This document shows positions 54,533 through 61,946 of a stretch of 64,000 bases of DNA, one piece after another. Made by a program: the position numbers and the translations under genes. Numbering within the stretch: the stretch's first letter is position 1; every line of letters begins with the position of its first letter. The notes beneath the pieces are model-generated. The model worked only from the letters and a program-made list of their open reading frames with translations. It did no database searches and was not told the DNA's origin. Origin of the DNA: JAFTYO01 sp045644765 (GTDB lineage Bacteria; Pseudomonadota; Alphaproteobacteria; RF32; CAG-239); contig JAZRHM010000034.1 of assembly GCA_045644765.1 (NCBI GenBank), positions 1 through 64,000 on the forward strand, read 5' to 3'.

Positions 54533-55159
54533 ATGAATAAAAATATAATTGATGTATTTAACTCTTCTTTAGTACCTATGGTTGTTGAACAAACATCAAA
54601 AGGTGAACGTTCTTTTGATATATTTTCCCGTCTTTTAAAAGAACGTATTATTTTTTTAACAGGCGAAGTTAACGATGAGGTTTCTGCTCTTGTTTGCGCA
54701 CAGCTTTTGTTTTTAGAAGCAGAAGACCCTAAAAAAGATATTTATTTATACATCAATTCTCCCGGAGGCGTCGTAACCTCAGGTCTTGCTATCTATGACA
54801 CTATGCAATATATATCTCCCGATGTTGCAACTTTATGTATCGGGCAAGCTTGCTCCATGGGATCTTTTTTACTCGCAGGTGGTGCTAAAGGAAAAAGATT
54901 TTCTCTGCCAAACTCTCAAATTATGATACACCAACCATCAGGTGGTGCTAAAGGTCAAGCAACCGATATTGAAATTCAAGCCAAACTTATTTTAGATTTG
55001 AGAAAACGCTTAAATAAAATTTATGCTGATAACACCGGTCAAAAACTTTCGGTAATAGAAAAAGCAATGGACCGAGATAATTTTATGACACCGGTTGAAG
55101 CAAAAGAATTTGGTCTCATAGATGAAATTGTAACAAATAGACTTAGTATTGTAAAATAG
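54533..55159 (+). CDS. clpP: ATP-dependent Clp protease proteolytic subunit
   Basis: 208 residues. The catalytic triad is complete: Ser108 in QACSMGSF, His133 in MIHQPSGG and Asp182 in MDRDNFMT. ClpP forms a double ring that degrades proteins delivered by ClpX or ClpA. AAAGGA precedes the ATG. clpX follows after 9 bases. Confidence 0.96.
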   Translation: MNKNIIDVFNSSLVPMVVEQTSKGERSFDIFSRLLKERIIFLTGEVNDEVSALVCAQLLFLEAEDPKKDIYLYINSPGGVVTSGLAIYDTMQYISPDVATLCIGQACSMGSFLLAGGAKGKRFSLPNSQIMIHQPSGGAKGQATDIEIQAKLILDLRKRLNKIYADNTGQKLSVIEKAMDRDNFMTPVEAKEFGLIDEIVTNRLSIVK

Positions 55160-55168
55160 GAGTTATAA

Positions 55169-56422
55169 ATGAGCGATACGGAAGAAAAAGTTTTACATTG
55201 TTCTTTTTGTGGCAAAAGTCAAAACGAAGTTAAAAAATTGGTTGCCGGACGAGGCGTTTATATTTGCGACGAATGTATTGATGTTTGTATCAACATTGTT
55301 TCGGAAGAACTTCATAGCGAAAAAAAATCCGAAACAGGAAGCTTTTCAGAAAACCTGCCAACACCTTCTAAAATAAAAGAGTTTCTTGATCAATATGTTA
55401 TTGGTCAAGAATATGCGAAAAAAGTTTTATCTGTTTCTGTTTATAACCACTACAAACGTTTAAATTGTAAAAAAGATAATCAAGATGTCGATATTTCAAA
55501 ATCAAACGTGATTTTAATCGGTTCTACCGGTTCAGGAAAAACTTTACTGGCGCAAACACTTGCTAAAATTTTAGATGTTCCTTTTGCCATTGCAGATGCT
55601 ACTACTTTAACTGAAGCCGGATATGTAGGTGAAGACGTTGAAAACATTATATTAAAACTCGTTCAAGCTGCCAATTATGATATTGAAAAAGCTCAGCGTG
55701 GTATTGTGTATATTGATGAAATTGATAAAATTACTCGCAAAACAGATGGCCCTTCAATCACGCGTGATGTTTCCGGTGAAGGTGTGCAACAAGCATTATT
55801 AAAAATAATAGAAGGTACAATCGCGAATGTTCCGCCTCAAGGAGGACGTAAACATCCTCAACAAGAGTTTTTACATGTAGATACATCAAACATTTTGTTT
55901 ATTTGTGGCGGGGCTTTTGCCGGACTGGAAAAAATCATTGGTTCCAGAGGCAAAGATACATCTATAGGCTTTGGAGCAAAAGTTGCTTCCAAAGAAGATA
56001 GAAACATTGGAGAAGTATTAAAAGAAGTTCAACCGGAAGATCTGCTTAAATTTGGTCTCATTCCGGAATTTATTGGAAGACTTCCTATTATTGCAACTCT
56101 CAATGATCTAAATGAGGATGCTTTAATTAAGGTTTTAACCGAGCCCAAGAACGCTCTCTTAAAACAATATACAACATTGTTTGATATGGAAAATGTAAAA
56201 CTTACGATAAATGATGATGCTTTAAAAGCTATCGCCAAAAAAGCCATAGCAAGAAAAACAGGCGCCAGAGGTTTAAGAGCTATTATGGAAGGTATTTTAC
56301 TTGATTTGATGTATGCAATTCCGGATACAAAAGATGTAACCGAGGTCGTTATTACTGATAAAGTAGTAAACGAAACAGGAGAACCTGTTTTAATCCGATC
56401 AACAGATAGCAAAACAGCCTAA
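55169..56422 (+). CDS. clpX: ATP-dependent Clp protease ATPase subunit
   Basis: 417 residues. The N-terminal zinc-binding domain (HCSFCGKSQNEVKKLV, then YICDECIDVC) binds substrates and adaptors; the AAA+ domain has Walker A GSTGSGKTLLA near 118, Walker B IVYIDEIDKI near 183 and VSGEGVQQALL. The IGF-type loop that docks on ClpP is SIGFGAKV. Nine bases after clpP, with AGGAG; a terminator follows. ClpXP is part of the CtrA control circuit in alphaproteobacteria, relevant to cckA here. Confidence 0.96.
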   Translation: MSDTEEKVLHCSFCGKSQNEVKKLVAGRGVYICDECIDVCINIVSEELHSEKKSETGSFSENLPTPSKIKEFLDQYVIGQEYAKKVLSVSVYNHYKRLNCKKDNQDVDISKSNVILIGSTGSGKTLLAQTLAKILDVPFAIADATTLTEAGYVGEDVENIILKLVQAANYDIEKAQRGIVYIDEIDKITRKTDGPSITRDVSGEGVQQALLKIIEGTIANVPPQGGRKHPQQEFLHVDTSNILFICGGAFAGLEKIIGSRGKDTSIGFGAKVASKEDRNIGEVLKEVQPEDLLKFGLIPEFIGRLPIIATLNDLNEDALIKVLTEPKNALLKQYTTLFDMENVKLTINDDALKAIAKKAIARKTGARGLRAIMEGILLDLMYAIPDTKDVTEVVITDKVVNETGEPVLIRSTDSKTA

Positions 56423-56424
56423 AA

Positions 56425-56455
56425 AAAAGCCCAATTGTTTAATTGGGCTTTTTTA
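56425..56455. terminator. Bidirectional terminator after clpX
   Basis: AAAAGCCCAATT (56425-56436) and AATTGGGCTTTT (56441-56452), a 12-bp perfect stem with T on either strand. Confidence 0.9.
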
Positions 56456-56467
56456 TTTATCACATAA

Positions 56468-56632
56468 TTACCACTGAACACCGTTTATGCATTTATCCGG
56501 ATTAACATTGCAATAGTTTTCTTCATTGCCTACCTGATGCAAACGCTTTCTATTCTCAGATAATTCACCGGCAACAATTCCTTTACAAGAACATAAAATT
56601 GCTAACAAGAAAAACAAAATACATTTTTTCAT
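56468..56632 (-). CDS. Short secreted peptide or lipoprotein
   Basis: 54 residues, too short for routine calling. An N-terminal hydrophobic signal (MKKCILFFLLAILCSC) has a lipobox-like LCSC with Cys16; the mature part ends NPDKCINGVQW with two more Cys. AAGGA lies nine bases before the ATG. It starts 11 bases after the end of the 56644 membrane protein gene on the same strand, so they probably form one transcript. No known family. Confidence 0.6.
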   Translation of the reverse strand: MKKCILFFLLAILCSCKGIVAGELSENRKRLHQVGNEENYCNVNPDKCINGVQW

Positions 56633-56643
56633 TTCAAAAATCC

Positions 56644-57015
56644 TTAAATTAGTGCAAACCTAAAACCGCCATATATCACAGCTAAAATAAACAATTTGGC
56701 AATATGACCTAACCATGCACTTTTATCATATTCTTTTGCGCTTCTGCATACACCAAATAAAACCATTATAGAATATAACCCTAAAGCAAAAAGACAAACA
56801 AAATATGCTATAGTCAAAAATAAAATCATGTTGTTGATATTCAACATCGAAAAATAGTGAGTGTAATAATATTTAATAGGCATACCACTCAATTTTTGAT
56901 TTAAAAAAGCACCAAAAATCTTCGTAACAAAAGCCACCAAAAAAATGCCCATAACACCAAATTTCCAAAAAGTTTCTTTTAACGAAAATTGTCCGTATAC
57001 TAACTTTCCAAACAT
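56644..57015 (-). CDS. Three-span membrane protein
   Basis: 123 residues with three hydrophobic segments (GVMGIFLVAFVTKIFGAFL, ILFLTIAYFVCLFALGLYSIMVLF, HIAKLFILAVIYGGFRFAL) and short loops. No recognised family. AAGGAG precedes the ATG. Downstream of the M49-like gene on the same strand, with a 41-base gap. Confidence 0.6.
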   Translation of the reverse strand: MFGKLVYGQFSLKETFWKFGVMGIFLVAFVTKIFGAFLNQKLSGMPIKYYYTHYFSMLNINNMILFLTIAYFVCLFALGLYSIMVLFGVCRSAKEYDKSAWLGHIAKLFILAVIYGGFRFALI

Positions 57016-57056
57016 GTAAATCTCCTTTTTTATTGTAATAGTCTAAACAACAACAT

Positions 57057-58775
57057 TTAAAAATTAGTTACAATTTTAATATATGGTTTTATTCCTACTT
57101 GTTTATGAATTTTGGCGATATGTTCCGAATATTCACCCCAATATGCCCATCTGTTAACAAATGCCTCAGCTTTTTCCATCGATTTTGACAGTTGCACCCT
57201 AACTGTTTCTTCCAACAGTTTATACATAACTTTATGCATATCCTCAAAGTTAATGTGTAACTTGTTATTATTGTCAAACCAAATAACTTTATTTTCAAGC
57301 AAATAGTTAAATTGTATTAATGATCCAACACGATGCGGATTTGCAATAACAGGTTCTGCTTTTAACAATAAATTCGAGAAAACCCATGAAACATATATTT
57401 TTTTAACATCTTCTTGTGAAAACATATCAAAAACTTTTGCAATTTCTTCAATTGAAGCAATTGATACCACATCGGCCTTATTTTCTTCAATTATATGCTT
57501 ATATTCTCCCATAGCATTTTGATATTCGGCACAAGGACCTAAAGAATGACCGTTTTCATGGTAAATCACAAAAATCATATCTTTATAAATATCAATATAT
57601 TGGTGAAACTCAGAAGCCAGCAAATTATCAAGCAATTGTTGCTGATTTTTTAAGTCTTTACCGAAACGAACTTGTCTATGATAAACATTTCGTCTGCCTC
57701 CACCTGTTTTGACCGATAATTTATCATTATTAGGTAAATTTTGTGCTATTGTAATACCACCTCTACACATTGCATACTCGCCGGTTAAAGCAACAATATC
57801 AGCATCAACCATGGCCTGTTTCAACTCTTGTGTATTATCAATAAACTGCTCATATTCATCATTAAACGGCATCCACTTCATAAGATGGGGTATAGTTTTC
57901 TTTGAAGCCAAAATATATTCTGTTTCAGGCTTATTAACAATTCCTACCCGACACCCCAAAGTATCTTTTGCCACCACTGTAATATTATTTATTTCAATAA
58001 TTTTTGCCAACTCTTCATTTTTATATATTGAAGATGTCATATCATCTTCATAGTTTTCTCTTGATATTGTAAATTCCAGATTACTGGTTTGCAAAGATGC
58101 CCAATATTTATCCGCCACCATATCAAGTTTTTCATCATTATGCAAAAGCGATTGGGCTTGCCAAACCAAATATTGTTTAAAGTTGTCATCTGTACACAAT
58201 TTTGATGCACTATCTAATTCTTCGGCAATTTGAGCAAATTCTTTAGCAAAATACTCTGTATAATCTATTGCCGTTAATTCATCATCTTTACGTCTGACCA
58301 TTGTTCGTGCCGACAATATTTTTCTGATTTCATCAATTTTGTTTTGACTTGCCATTTTTAAAAGTATTTGATGAAATTCTTCAACCGATAAATCTGCCGG
58401 ATAAAAATTTTTACCATTAATGAGAGGTACATTTTTAAATACTTGTACAGGGTCTTTATCAACACCGTTAAAACCGGCCACGCCATTTATACTATTAAAA
58501 AACTCTAATGCTTTTTTAGCATAAGAACTTTCCATTGCCGCTCTTTCAAGCGCATATTTAAGTGTCCTGTTTAGATGGTGGTCTTGTTCCAATGCTACAT
58601 CATTTATAATTTTGGCTGCTTTTACTAAATGTTCTAAAGCTTTTTTATCACCTTCAGGCAAAGCTTTATAACCATCAAAATCTTGAGATATAAGTTCTAT
58701 TTTACGCATTTGATGCTGTAAAATATAATCAAGTTCACTTTCTTTGAGTTTTATTTCATAACCATTTATTTTCAT
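57057..58775 (-). CDS. M49-like metallopeptidase
   Basis: 572 residues, soluble. The zinc site is FVIYHENGHSLGP (HENGH at about 406-410), followed 20 residues later by IIEENKADVVSIASI (EENKAD). This order, HExxH...EExxAD, is that of the DPP III-related (M49) hydrolases, where the second motif has the third ligand. The sequence HxxGHxLGP with G...EExKAD resembles the bacterial branch of the family. The real substrate is unknown. GGAG precedes the ATG by seven bases, and the first 20 bases overlap the end of the AMMECR1-like gene, implying coupled translation. Confidence 0.75.
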   Translation of the reverse strand: MKINGYEIKLKESELDYILQHQMRKIELISQDFDGYKALPEGDKKALEHLVKAAKIINDVALEQDHHLNRTLKYALERAAMESSYAKKALEFFNSINGVAGFNGVDKDPVQVFKNVPLINGKNFYPADLSVEEFHQILLKMASQNKIDEIRKILSARTMVRRKDDELTAIDYTEYFAKEFAQIAEELDSASKLCTDDNFKQYLVWQAQSLLHNDEKLDMVADKYWASLQTSNLEFTISRENYEDDMTSSIYKNEELAKIIEINNITVVAKDTLGCRVGIVNKPETEYILASKKTIPHLMKWMPFNDEYEQFIDNTQELKQAMVDADIVALTGEYAMCRGGITIAQNLPNNDKLSVKTGGGRRNVYHRQVRFGKDLKNQQQLLDNLLASEFHQYIDIYKDMIFVIYHENGHSLGPCAEYQNAMGEYKHIIEENKADVVSIASIEEIAKVFDMFSQEDVKKIYVSWVFSNLLLKAEPVIANPHRVGSLIQFNYLLENKVIWFDNNNKLHINFEDMHKVMYKLLEETVRVQLSKSMEKAEAFVNRWAYWGEYSEHIAKIHKQVGIKPYIKIVTNF

Positions 58776-59853
58776 GATGTATCTCCACAGCCTTAAAATA
58801 ATAAATTTCCATTGTGTCCTTAAAATAATCAGGATTTAATCCGGATTTTATTTTTAATTGATTAATAAAATCATTCTTGTCTTCATATTTTTTCCAAAAA
58901 ACAGGTAACATAATTCCTGATAAGATACCGTTTTTTATCAGAACGCCGATTGATGTATCAAGGCTATTTAAAAGTTCGTCCTCAGTTTTAAAATTTTGTT
59001 TTTCAAGTTTTGTAAGAAGATATATATTTTTAATCTTATATCCTTCTTTTTGTGCATTATTAATATTTTTACTCAACGATTTTATCAAAGATTTATTAAA
59101 GCTAAAGTCAGTAAATTCTTTACACTTCAACATGTCATCACAAGCATAAACAAGTGTGGATGCTTTATCATAAAAATGTGGAGGATATTCTTTATTATTG
59201 TTTAATTTAAACTTATTCAGTTCTTGATTAAAATCTTCAGCAAAACTTTCTAAATTTTGATATTGTTCATCAAGAGAATATTTTTTCTTTTTATATTTTT
59301 CATCTAATACGGTTTTAATATGAGATGTATCTAACAAATCTGAAGTTTTAGGTCGTAAATTATGTCTTTTAATAAATTCTTTTATTTTTTCATAATCGGT
59401 TGAAGGATTTTCCATATCTTCAAAATAGACAAGCAAAGCATTATTTTTCAGAATATCATCATTTAATTCATCACCAGAAAAAACATTATCTGAAAAATTT
59501 TTAACATAATCAAAATGTTTGTCCGTAGTTTTAGAGCTTGTAATAATCATTATTCTATCATATCCTTTAAAAAAGGCTTTATGATTTTTAACATAAGGAT
59601 GAGATATAATATTATCAGGTAATATTATAAGCTTGTTTTTATTTTCAATATTTTTAAATTCGAGCACCATTAACGGTTTACGAAAATCTTTTAGTTCATC
59701 GACAGGACTTTGATAATCGGTCAAAAATGATGAGTTTGATGAAACAAGGTTAAAAAAAACAAAAAGATTAAATATTAATAAAAAGGATAAAAAAACATAC
59801 AGCGATATGCGACGCATTTTTATATATAATTCTTTATTGTTGTTAAGAGACAT
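58756..59853 (-). CDS. Membrane-anchored protein with AMMECR1-like C-terminus
   Basis: 365 residues with one N-terminal membrane helix (about 14-36, SLYVFLSFLLIFNLFVFFNL). Residues 300-360 resemble the C-terminal part of AMMECR1: IGVLIKNGILSGIMLPVFW, then INQLKIKSGLNPDYFKDTMEIYYFKAVEI, matching the family's G...FLP...LK.KAGL.PD.......Y.F order. The centre, with LIILPDNIISHPYVKNH and ITSSKTTDKHFDYV, could be a diverged MEMO-like domain, which is often fused to AMMECR1, but this is weak. A membrane-anchored form is unusual. It overlaps the M49-like gene by 20 bases. Confidence 0.6.
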   Translation of the reverse strand: MSLNNNKELYIKMRRISLYVFLSFLLIFNLFVFFNLVSSNSSFLTDYQSPVDELKDFRKPLMVLEFKNIENKNKLIILPDNIISHPYVKNHKAFFKGYDRIMIITSSKTTDKHFDYVKNFSDNVFSGDELNDDILKNNALLVYFEDMENPSTDYEKIKEFIKRHNLRPKTSDLLDTSHIKTVLDEKYKKKKYSLDEQYQNLESFAEDFNQELNKFKLNNNKEYPPHFYDKASTLVYACDDMLKCKEFTDFSFNKSLIKSLSKNINNAQKEGYKIKNIYLLTKLEKQNFKTEDELLNSLDTSIGVLIKNGILSGIMLPVFWKKYEDKNDFINQLKIKSGLNPDYFKDTMEIYYFKAVEIHHENKWL

Positions 59854-59895
59854 CTAAAACCTATCAAAATTTCCAAAACATGGGTTTATTTTAAA

Positions 59896-60582
59896 CTATT
59901 TTGCATTAGATAAAAGCAAACTCTCATAAAAATCCACAAACGAATCGAAAAAACATATATTCTTATCTTGTTTATCATCATCGTCCCAAATAGGAGTTCC
60001 TATTCGGATAGCTCTAGCTCCGGCACTTAATGCACATTTGCTGTCTTGAGGACTATCGCCTATTACCCATACATTATCTTTATTTATTTGTTCTTGTTTC
60101 ATAACATTTTTTAAGGTCCAGAACAAATGATCTGCATGAGGTTTATCGTTTTTTGCCTCATGACCGCATACAATATTATCAAACATTTCGGGGTTAAACA
60201 AAAAAGGCAATTCATATTCTAATAAAGCACGTTCTTTATTACTCATTATCATTAAAGAAACATCTTCTTTTCTTAAAAATGATAACACTTCATGAGTTTT
60301 TGGAAAAGTAGTGATTAATTTTTCTGTAATTTCTAAATATTTTTTTCTGTATTTTTGATAAGCTTCTTGAGCATTTGGTCCAAAAATGTTTGCAAAATTA
60401 TCTTTAAAAGATAAATCATTATTACGTTTTTTCTTTTCAATTTCCCAATCTTGCAATCCATATTCATTTAATATCTGATTAATTGAATATACAAGAGCTG
60501 TTCTGGTTTCAGCTAAAGTGTTGTCCCAATCAAAAACTGCTATTTTTAAGTTTTTTGTACTTAAATTATACTTTGTTTTCAT
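59896..60582 (-). CDS. HAD-superfamily phosphatase, Gph-like
   Basis: 228 residues with a complete HAD core. Motif I IAVFDWDNTLAETR (14-27), motif II LMIMSNKERALLEY near 114, motif III Lys in GHEAKNDKPHAD, and motif IV VWVIGDSPQDSKCALSAG near 172. This is the phosphoglycolate phosphatase-like cap-I group. The exact substrate is not given. It lies 42 bases before the AMMECR1-like gene and may be transcribed with it. Confidence 0.85.
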   Translation of the reverse strand: MKTKYNLSTKNLKIAVFDWDNTLAETRTALVYSINQILNEYGLQDWEIEKKKRNNDLSFKDNFANIFGPNAQEAYQKYRKKYLEITEKLITTFPKTHEVLSFLRKEDVSLMIMSNKERALLEYELPFLFNPEMFDNIVCGHEAKNDKPHADHLFWTLKNVMKQEQINKDNVWVIGDSPQDSKCALSAGARAIRIGTPIWDDDDKQDKNICFFDSFVDFYESLLLSNAK

Positions 60583-60981
60583 ATGTTTTCTCCATATTTG
60601 AAAGTAACAATGATCAAAATTAAATTCAAGCTTATTGCTGCAAAATTTTATTTACACTAATAACTATTTGTTTTAGCCTTATTCATAGGAGTGTTTTTTA
60701 TGAAAAAATATAACAAAACATACCCCTGTCGTCCCTCGATTCCGTCAGGAATCGTCAAGGGACCAACCGATTTAAAAATTAATTCGAAGATCGCCGGACG
60801 TTTTCTTAACGAAAACGAGCGATGACGATTCTAGTTTATGTCATGCTACCAAACCGGAAAGGTTTGGTCCAAGCATCTACCGATTTTTTAAAACTAATTC
60901 GAAGACCCCTTGAATTTTTTGCACGCAAAAAATAGGGGTGACCTTAAAAGTAATTTAAATTAATCAGATGACTACGCAATA
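60583..60981. other. Intergenic region holding the second folded repeat
   Basis: No recognised gene. The folded repeat copy 2 fills 60693-60937. An ATG at 60700, preceded by AGGAG, opens a 41-codon frame to 60825 inside the repeat; the same ATG in copy 1 runs into a stop after 7 codons, so the frame is not conserved. Confidence 0.7.
60693..60937. repeat. Folded inverted repeat, copy 2 (245 bp)
   Basis: Inverted relative to copy 1 (49131-49431). Three hairpins: GTCCCTCGATTCC with GGAATCG/AGGGAC (60731-60763, a 3-base bulge), CGTTTTC-TTAAC-GAAAACG (60799-60817), and ACCAAACC-GGAAA-GGTTTGGT (60848-60868). In copy 1 the last stem is ACCAAAAC/GTTTTGGT when read in its own orientation, a C-G to A-T exchange that keeps pairing. 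The right end holds a foldback, ACCCCT...TTTTTTGC paired with GCAAAAAAT-AGGGGT. Confidence 0.85.
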
Positions 60982-61698
60982 TTATTTTCTTATATCAAAA
61001 ACTTCAAAAGTATTATGCAAAAAATCTATCAAAGATTTATCACTTATCAGCGATTCGCACATTTCATCAGTGGTATCGGTATCTGTTTCTATCGGTCTGT
61101 ATTTTTGCAAGTAATATTCTTTTACGCCAAATTCTTTTAAAGATTTTGCAATTTTATATATATCGTCAACACTTAAAATTCTCGGATCACAAGTTGTGCG
61201 ACATTCAAAATGTATACCGCTATCAATAAGCGATTTTAAGCTCTCGATTATGTTTTCAATTTTATCAAAACAACCTGTTGCTTTTTTATATTTTTGAGCC
61301 TCAAACGGAGCTTTTATATCTAAGCCCACCCAATCTAGCTTGTTTACAACTTTTTTAAGCATAATCGGATTAAATCCGCCCGTGTGAAGACCAACTTCAT
61401 AACCTAAAGTTTTAACTTCACCAATTGCTTTATCCAAGCCTTCTTGAACCAAAGGCTCACCTCCGGAAAAAACAACCGCGTCTAAAACTTTTTTTCTTCT
61501 TTGCAAAAAACATTTTAAGGTTTCAAAAGTCCAACCGCTTTCAGATGCAGCACCGATTTTTTGCAAACTTAAGTTGTAGCAAAACGGACATCTCCACGGA
61601 CATCCTTGCATAAAAACAACCGCAGCTATCTTATTTGGAAAATCGACGATGCTGAATTGCTCAACATCGCCGATTGTAATAGGATTTAAACTATCCAT
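60982..61698 (-). CDS. nrdG: Anaerobic ribonucleotide reductase activase (NrdG-type)
   Basis: 238 residues, a radical SAM enzyme. The CxxxCxxC motif is QGCPWRCPFCYN near residue 31. SGGEPLVQEGL near 78 is the usual GGE motif. It makes the glycyl radical on the class III reductase. The extended length fits the NrdG2 subgroup rather than the short E. coli type. It follows the small glycyl-radical gene by six bases. Function supported by the nrdD context. Confidence 0.88.
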   Translation of the reverse strand: MDSLNPITIGDVEQFSIVDFPNKIAAVVFMQGCPWRCPFCYNLSLQKIGAASESGWTFETLKCFLQRRKKVLDAVVFSGGEPLVQEGLDKAIGEVKTLGYEVGLHTGGFNPIMLKKVVNKLDWVGLDIKAPFEAQKYKKATGCFDKIENIIESLKSLIDSGIHFECRTTCDPRILSVDDIYKIAKSLKEFGVKEYYLQKYRPIETDTDTTDEMCESLISDKSLIDFLHNTFEVFDIRK

Positions 61699-61704
61699 AA
61701 AAAA

Positions 61705-61911
61705 CTACTCTGCAGCCATTGCCAAGTTTTGATTCATGCCACAAACAGCTTTTTCTTCTTTGAAGCAAACTCTGGTATAATATTCAGATTTCTTACCTTT
61801 GTTAAATTCAGAAACCGGACGATGATAACCCATAACACGGGTCCAAATTTCACAAGGTTGTCTTTCAGAATCTGCTAATTTGATATCATTTATATCTATT
61901 ACATTGGTCAT
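61705..61911 (-). CDS. Separate glycyl-radical domain of NrdD
   Basis: 68 residues. TRVMGYHRPVSEFNKGKKSE fits the C-terminal glycyl-radical region of class III reductases (pattern RxxGYxxxxxxFNxGK...E), with the likely radical Gly in VMGYH. The large subunit at 61947-63989 ends at its zinc site without such a motif, so the domain seems to be split off into its own gene. It sits between nrdD and the activase, in one operon. ORF size and motif are clear; the radical role is inferred. Confidence 0.7.
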   Translation of the reverse strand: MTNVIDINDIKLADSERQPCEIWTRVMGYHRPVSEFNKGKKSEYYTRVCFKEEKAVCGMNQNLAMAAE

Positions 61912-61946
61912 TATATATTCTCCTAAATAAATTTTGTTATGGGTTA

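Noticed and set aside
60700..60825. 41-codon frame with AGGAG upstream in the second folded repeat
   Set aside because: The same ATG in copy 1 stops after seven codons; the stems, not the frame, are conserved.
58756..61698. AMMECR1-like gene plus radical SAM gene as an AMMECR1/MEMO/radical-SAM system
   Set aside because: The radical SAM gene belongs to the nrdD operon by spacing and is separated from the AMMECR1-like gene by the HAD gene and the repeat.
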